Shown in pieces: positions 23,654-27,242 of a DNA stretch of 27,242 nucleotides. The stretch comes from Pseudomonadota bacterium (GTDB lineage: Bacteria > Pseudomonadota > Alphaproteobacteria > Sphingomonadales > Sphingomonadaceae). Made by a program: the position numbers and the translations under genes. The notes under the pieces were generated by a model. The model was not told the origin of the DNA. It ran no database searches and saw only the letters and a list, made by a program, of their open reading frames with translations. How positions within the stretch are numbered: position 1 is the stretch's first letter; each line of letters begins with the position of its first letter. The stretch spans positions 1 to 27,242 of the forward strand of contig JAEXAY010000006.1 of the NCBI GenBank assembly GCA_023457895.1. Reading direction: 5' to 3'.

Positions 23654-24552
23654 TGCTTCCGGCCCTGAAACATCGCTTTCAAATCGGCAATGGCTTTTGC
23701 GCGTTCCGCCTTTGCTTTTTGACGCTCGGCTTCTGACTGTTGCACAGGGGTGCGCGATGCCGATGCTTCCATCGCCTCCTGTCGGTTCTTTCGCCAGCGG
23801 GCGATATTCGGCGCGAACTCAGGGATGAATTCCCCCGCGACAGCGCTATTCATCACGGCCAATAGCCATGAGCGCACGGAACGGATACCAGCGTGCTTGC
23901 CACTACCGGCTGCCGACAGGACGCCAGCCAGCTCGTCGGCGACAAGCTGTATCTGTTGTGCTGAGAGCGAGGGCCCGAAGCGGCGGGTTACGTCGGCGAT
24001 GACGCGCAGGTAGGGCAGAAGAGAAGGGTGCGACAAGTCCAAGGGCGCGGATGCCACGCCAATTTTCTGAGAGTTATCCACAGTCCCTATCTGTAGTAGT
24101 GGTTTTATATTTTTTACTACTACTTCTTCCTTGTATTCACCTACACCTATATCACCGCCCTCACCGGCGACGGATGTGCCGTCCACGGTTTCTCCGTCGC
24201 CGGCCAAGCCGGCCATGGATGTCTGTGACACTTTTTGTGAAACGGGAGTCAACACGGACTCCCATCGCCAAAGCCCTTCCTCGTCCTGGAATTTCCTCCG
24301 TGCCAGGTAGCCGGCATCTTCAAGCTCGCGCAGGATGCGGCGGCAAAGGTCTCGCCCAAGATGGCCTTTCGCGCGTGACTGATCGTGCAGCACGCGCGGC
24401 AGTGCGACAGCGCGCAACTGCCAGTTGCGGCCCAGCGAGAGCAAGTGGCAAGCTACGCCTCGTGCTTCATAGCTCAGCCGCGAATCGCGCAGCAGGCTGC
24501 AAGGTAGAGACCACCAGTATTCGGCGGAGTCGTCAACGCGGATGCGGCTCAT
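23650..24552 (-). CDS. Winged-helix replication-initiator-like island protein
   Basis: 300 aa from the ATG at 24552, chosen because it overlaps the AlpA stop as ATGA. The N-terminal 85 residues (AEYWWSLPCSLLRDSRLSYE, then RGVACHLLSLG, RRILRELEDAGYLARR) look like the winged helix of Rep-type or DnaD-like initiators. A flexible linker around residues 95-155 is rich in Gly, Glu and Val, followed by a helical C-terminal domain and a basic tail (AERQKAKAERAKAIADLKAM). The middle of the gene holds a DnaA box, an AT-rich tract and inverted repeats. The role in autonomous replication of the excised island is inferred from fold impression and context; it could instead be only a regulator. Confidence 0.6.
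   Translation of the reverse strand: MSRIRVDDSAEYWWSLPCSLLRDSRLSYEARGVACHLLSLGRNWQLRAVALPRVLHDQSRAKGHLGRDLCRRILRELEDAGYLARRKFQDEEGLWRWESVLTPVSQKVSQTSMAGLAGDGETVDGTSVAGEGGDIGVGEYKEEVVVKNIKPLLQIGTVDNSQKIGVASAPLDLSHPSLLPYLRVIADVTRRFGPSLSAQQIQLVADELAGVLSAAGSGKHAGIRSVRSWLLAVMNSAVAGEFIPEFAPNIARWRKNRQEAMEASASRTPVQQSEAERQKAKAERAKAIADLKAMFQGRKQ
24074..24203. other. Candidate replication origin inside the winged-helix gene
   Basis: A perfect DnaA box, TTATCCACA, lies at 24074-24082. It is followed by GTAGTAGT (24093-24100) and ACTACTAC (24116-24123), an inverted repeat around the very AT-rich loop GGTTTTATATTTTTT, which stands out in a GC-rich gene. A second perfect inverted repeat, CCGGCGACGG (24164-24173) with CCGTCGCCGG (24194-24203), comes next. 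Origins within the linker-coding part of a rep gene are known in the RepA_N plasmid family. This reading is inference. Confidence 0.4.
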
Positions 24553-24770
24553 GACTTCGCCCTCTTGCGAGCCAGACAACCGGCGTGCTCACGCTCCGCA
24601 GCCTGAGTCTCAAGCCATACGTCGATCTCGTGGGCAAAAAAGCCAATCGAACGGCCGCCTGGGCCTAGCCGAACTGGCTTCGGAAAATCTTCAGTCTGGC
24701 AAAGTCGCCAGAGGGTTGTCCGGCTGACCGAGATCTTCGTGCAGACATCCTGTGTCTTGATGATTTGCAT
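24549..24770 (-). CDS. AlpA-like excisionase/regulator
   Basis: 73 aa from ATG at 24770; an upstream ATG at 24812 would add a non-homologous leader covering the palindrome at 24785. The protein MQIIKTQDVCTKISVSRTTL continues with a helix-turn-helix typical of AlpA/MerR-like small regulators (WRLCQTEDFPKPVRLG, then SIGFFAHEIDVWLETQ). AlpA proteins of P4-type islands activate the integrase or act as recombination directionality factors. It overlaps the winged-helix gene by ATGA and lies downstream of the integrase and the unknown 269-aa gene. GGGGAA sits shortly before the start. Confidence 0.85.
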   Translation of the reverse strand: MQIIKTQDVCTKISVSRTTLWRLCQTEDFPKPVRLGPGGRSIGFFAHEIDVWLETQAAEREHAGCLARKRAKS

Positions 24771-24784
24771 ACTATTCCCCGTAA

Positions 24785-24798
24785 CGTGTTGAAACACG
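24785..24798. promoter_or_regulatory. 14-bp palindrome just upstream of alpA-like gene
   Basis: CGTGTT and AACACG flank a GA centre, 14 nt above the ATG at 24770. The perfect symmetry and the location next to a helix-turn-helix gene suggest an operator, possibly for the AlpA-like protein itself. The binder is not known. Confidence 0.4.
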
Positions 24799-24911
24799 AA
24801 GGAATCATGCAAAAAATCTGGCCATGAAGTCAGGGAGTACGGTTGTCACCTTCGCTCCCTATTCTCGGGCCTGAAATCACCCAGCATGCAAACCGGTGTC
24901 GAGCAGTGGCC

Positions 24912-25721
24912 TCAGCTGTGCCAGTCGAATGTTTCACAAAATGGCCGAGACAAGCCAAGCTCGTATCCTTGGCAAGATGCCGTAAGGATGCTGCTTGTGG
25001 GCAGGGTTGGTTCACGTCCCTCGGAGACGGCTTTCATTATCTGGGACATGTAAAGATTGGGCTCTATCACTGTTTTCTTCAGCAGCACCCGGACTACAAC
25101 TCCATCGATAGCGACGGTAAGTCCTTTGCTGAAACGCCCCAGATAGTGATTGGCGCGATGAGCAGGCGTGGTATCAGCATCGGCCTTCATGCCGCCTGCA
25201 GCATAGATGGCGCCGAGGAGATAGGCGGATGGCTCGTTCTTGCTGTTCACCGAGTGGTACTCGAACTCCTTGCTCCACTTGATCGGAATTCTGAATTGCT
25301 GGCAGGTGACGATAAATTGCTTCGCGATCAGCTCCTTGGCCTCATGTTCTCTGCTTGCTCCGGACGCTGATAGTTGCCTGCTCACGGAGTGTAGCGACTC
25401 GCAGAACAGCTTATGGGTAGGCAGGTCCTTCCTCAGAAATTCGGGTAATAGCGCTGCCGACTCTTCGTCTAGGCTTCGAAGCGCCTTGCTTAACCGGGAC
25501 GCCGCATCTCGGAGTCTTTTTAGTTGCTCAAGTGTGCCTTCTTCAATTTCAGGGGGCGGCATCGTACGCCAACGAAAACTTTCTGCCAGCCGCAGAAAAG
25601 CATTTACACATTGCTCGCGGCGCTGGACGCCATATCGGTCGCAGGTTGCCTCTGCTCTGGTGCGCAACTCGGCGACGGCATCGGAGTTGGGAATATCTGG
25701 AGCCATGATCTTTGTGGTCAT
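24912..25721 (-). CDS. Unknown island protein, cotranslated with the integrase
   Basis: 269 aa. The ATG at 25721 overlaps the integrase stop as ATGA; a frame start at 25763 would add 14 residues inside the integrase gene. I do not recognise the family. Residues 55-95 are charged and heptad-like (EEGTLEQLKRLRDAASRLSK) and could form a coiled coil; the rest is mixed, with YLLGAIYAAGGMKADAD and TVAIDGVVVRVLLKK looking globular. There is no signal peptide or membrane segment. The position between integrase and AlpA suggests an island mobility or maintenance role, or a cargo gene carried with the integrase. Confidence 0.6.
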   Translation of the reverse strand: MTTKIMAPDIPNSDAVAELRTRAEATCDRYGVQRREQCVNAFLRLAESFRWRTMPPPEIEEGTLEQLKRLRDAASRLSKALRSLDEESAALLPEFLRKDLPTHKLFCESLHSVSRQLSASGASREHEAKELIAKQFIVTCQQFRIPIKWSKEFEYHSVNSKNEPSAYLLGAIYAAGGMKADADTTPAHRANHYLGRFSKGLTVAIDGVVVRVLLKKTVIEPNLYMSQIMKAVSEGREPTLPTSSILTASCQGYELGLSRPFCETFDWHS

Positions 25722-26896
25722 GCCTGTGCTTGCTCTTTCCATTCGTCCAATCTGACCGCCCATTCCTGCATCATGGCGCGCCGCTCATCGAAATAGGTGG
25801 CGTGGTTGTAGGTACGACGCACATTGTTCTGGTCAGCATGGGCAAGCTGCGCTTCGATGGCATCGGGACGGTAGCCCATCTCGTTAAGACGGGTACTGCC
25901 ACTGGTCCGCGTGGCGTGTGGGCTATAGGTGCCGCTCCACCCCAAAGCCTTGATCGCCTGGCGAAGCGATGCGGCGGACATAGGGGCGTTGCGATCATCC
26001 CGGCCAGGAAACAAGTGCTTGCGGTTGCCGGTAATGGCATGCAGTCCTTTGAGCATGTCCACTGCTTGTCGTGGCAGAGGCACGACGTGCTCCTTGCGCG
26101 CGTTCATGCGCTGCGCAGGGATGCGCCAAACAGCCTTCTCAAGGTCAAACTCATCCCAGGCCGCCTCGGCCACTTCGGTCGGTCGCGCCAGGGTCCACCA
26201 CATCAGTTGCATGCAATGACTTACCTGAAAGCTGCAGCGGTGGTTTGCGAAGTCGCTCAGCAGTTTGCCGATCTGCTCTTTACTCAGTGCCGGCTTGTGC
26301 TGGGTCTTGTTTGCCGGTAGCGCCTTGCGCACCGGCCAAACCGGGTCGCTGTCGGCTCGCAAGGTGGCGACGGCGAACTCGAATACGGCGGACATGGTGC
26401 GCCGCGCCTCGGCTGCGACCGTGGGCGCGCCACGCTTTGCTGTTTTCTGCAGGATGTCCAGGACATGGGTTGGCGTTATTTCGCGAACCGGCATGCTGCC
26501 GATACTGGGGAATACCACGCGCTCCAGCATATCCAGACGCCGGTTCTTGGTGACATCTTCCCAGTCCTTTGTCTGCAGCCACTCCTTGGCGACGATCTCG
26601 AAGGTGTTCTTTGCTTCGCTGGCTTGCCGAATGCGGTCTAGCTGCCTTTGCTGGGCGGGATTGATGCCTTGCTTGACCAGTTTGCGTGCAGCCTCGCTGC
26701 GTTCCCTGGCTTCAGAGAGCGTAACGGCAGGGTATTCGCCAAGCGCAAACATGCTGGCCTTGCCATCCAGTGTGAAGCGGTATCGCCAAGCCTTGACTCC
26801 GTTGGGCTTGACTTCGAGGTAGAGCCCGCGCTGGTCATTCAAGCGGTAGAGCTTCTCCTTGGGCTTGGCATTGCGGCAGTGCGTGTCGGTAAGCAT
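25718..26896 (-). CDS. P4-type tyrosine integrase
   Basis: 392 aa, normal for the family. The N-terminus (MLTDTHCRNAKPKEKLYRLN, then GLYLEVKPNGVKAWRYRF) is the DUF4102 arm-binding domain of P4-like integrases. Catalytic residues are in place: TLARPTEVAEA (Arg I), PHATRTSGSTRLNEMGYRPD (H-x-x-R), AQLAHADQ (His) and RRTYNHATYFDERRAMM (Tyr nucleophile). AAGGAG lies 9 nt before the ATG. The gene faces away from ychF and its promoter region adjoins the ychF terminator, so the island end is very close, between about 26940 and 27115. It should integrate and, with AlpA, excise the island. Confidence 0.95.
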   Translation of the reverse strand: MLTDTHCRNAKPKEKLYRLNDQRGLYLEVKPNGVKAWRYRFTLDGKASMFALGEYPAVTLSEARERSEAARKLVKQGINPAQQRQLDRIRQASEAKNTFEIVAKEWLQTKDWEDVTKNRRLDMLERVVFPSIGSMPVREITPTHVLDILQKTAKRGAPTVAAEARRTMSAVFEFAVATLRADSDPVWPVRKALPANKTQHKPALSKEQIGKLLSDFANHRCSFQVSHCMQLMWWTLARPTEVAEAAWDEFDLEKAVWRIPAQRMNARKEHVVPLPRQAVDMLKGLHAITGNRKHLFPGRDDRNAPMSAASLRQAIKALGWSGTYSPHATRTSGSTRLNEMGYRPDAIEAQLAHADQNNVRRTYNHATYFDERRAMMQEWAVRLDEWKEQAQA

Positions 26897-26928
26897 GGTG
26901 GCTGACTCCTTGTCATGGCGACAACGTC

Positions 26929-26981
26929 ACTATACTCACTTATTTGTACATACTCCAAGAGCTGTACTCGCTAGCGTACTC
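26929..26981 (-). promoter_or_regulatory. Integrase promoter region with four GAGTAC/T repeats
   Basis: On the minus strand GAGTAC occurs at 26976-26981 and 26964-26969 and GAGTAT at 26950-26955 and 26932-26937, with spacings of 12, 14 and 18 nt. TATAGT (26929-26934) is a fair -10 and TTGGAG (26953-26958), 18 bp upstream, a weak -35. The repeats may be integrase arm sites or regulator sites. Confidence 0.45.
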
Positions 26982-27027
26982 AGGCATGCTTTGACTGCTC
27001 GGGAAACGCGAAGCAGCACCATGAAAC

Positions 27028-27057
27028 AATAAAACCGCGCAACTGCGCGGTTTTATT
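27028..27057 (-). terminator. Intrinsic terminator after ychF (possibly bidirectional)
   Basis: AATAAAACCGCGC (27028-27040) is the exact reverse complement of GCGCGGTTTTATT (27045-27057), a 13-bp stem with a 4-nt loop. The outer A/T pairs supply a T-rich tail on both strands, and TTTTTT follows at 27061 on the plus strand. It would end ychF transcription and shield the integrase promoter. Confidence 0.85.
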
Positions 27058-27071
27058 GGGTTTTTTCATGC

Positions 27072-27101
27072 TTTCCTGGTGTTTCATGAAACATCAGGAA
27101 A
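27072..27101. repeat. 30-bp near-perfect palindrome between ychF and its terminator
   Basis: The 30 nt are palindromic around TTTCATGAAA with one mismatched pair (27079 against 27094); the outer arms are TTTCCTG and CAGGAAA. It lies 14 nt after the ychF stop. It may be part of the ychF 3' UTR or a recombination/attachment site of the island. Confidence 0.6.
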
Positions 27102-27114
27102 ACGGCATGGCGAC

Positions 27115-27242
27115 TCAAACGTTGAACAGGAAGTTCATCACATCGCCATCCTTGACGATGTATTCCTTGCCTTCAGCACGCATCTTGCCTGCGTCCTTGG
27201 CGCCTTGTTCGCCCTTGTAGGCGATGAAGTCTTCAAACGCAA
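27115..27242 (-). CDS. ychF: 3' end of ychF, ribosome-binding GTPase/ATPase (partial)
   Basis: Only the last 42 codons are in the window. The reading AFEDFIAYKGEQGAKDAGKM, then EGKEYIVKDGDVMNFLFNV and a TGA stop at 27115-27117, is the conserved C-terminal TGS-like end of YchF (OLA1 family), an obligate core gene. The wording is close to that of Burkholderiales. Its intact 3' end shows the island inserted downstream of it and did not disrupt it. Confidence 0.95.
   Translation of the reverse strand, partial: AFEDFIAYKGEQGAKDAGKMRAEGKEYIVKDGDVMNFLFNV

Larger units (their letters stand above)
1..27060. mobile_element. Right part of an integrative genomic island carrying defence genes
   Basis: A complete P4-type integrase next to the chromosomal ychF gene, followed by AlpA-like, winged-helix and accessory recombinase genes, and then a long block of defence genes on the same strand, is the usual form of a mobilisable defence island. 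The right border lies in or near 26940-27115. The left border is outside the window or cannot be recognised; no matching direct repeat was found by eye. The extent given is therefore a minimum guess. Confidence 0.6.

Overview
The window is the right-hand part of an integrated genomic island in a GC-rich proteobacterium, most likely a betaproteobacterium of the Burkholderiales. This guess rests on the last 42 residues of a chromosomal ychF gene at the right edge, whose C-terminus looks Burkholderiales-like to me, and on overall base composition; no rRNA or other marker is present. Nearly every gene is on the minus strand, so the window reads from right to left.

Right end (22.3-27.2 kb): the ychF 3' end with a strong terminator, then a complete P4-type tyrosine integrase. 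It is followed by an unknown 269-aa protein, an AlpA-like excisionase/regulator, a winged-helix replication-initiator-like protein, a second and divergent tyrosine-recombinase-like protein, and a small ribbon-helix-helix protein. Several of these genes are joined by 4-nt ATGA overlaps. The winged-helix gene carries a perfect DnaA box, an AT-rich tract and inverted repeats in its linker region, which may be an internal replication origin.

Main body (1.0-22.2 kb): eleven genes on one strand, with gaps of at most 24 nt or ATGA overlaps, that look like one very long defence operon. In transcription order they are: Fic AMPylase; 1758-aa DEAD-like helicase with a DUF1998-type C-terminus; DrmD-like SNF2 helicase; large adenine methyltransferase (DrmMI-like); SMEK-domain protein; short prokaryotic Argonaute (MID-PIWI, catalytically dead); DUF3696 AAA ATPase; PIN-domain RNase; small RNA/DNA ligase; HNH nuclease; DUF262 protein with a C-terminal HNH (DUF1524-like) domain. 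The first part resembles a class 1 DISARM system without separate drmB and drmC genes. The middle holds a predicted SMEK/short-pAgo pair fused into the operon by overlapping start and stop codons. The end holds an ATPase-PIN-ligase-HNH-DUF262 set that could act as effector and damage-control modules. I know of no described system with this full composition.

Left end (1-1.0 kb): a 413-nt non-coding segment with an array of eleven degenerate 11-bp repeats, a large nested inverted-repeat element and a separate 11-bp hairpin. Below it the first 201 codons of another minus-strand gene run off the window; it may encode a kleisin-like subunit (MksF/JetA type), suggesting that a condensin or Wadjet-type operon follows.
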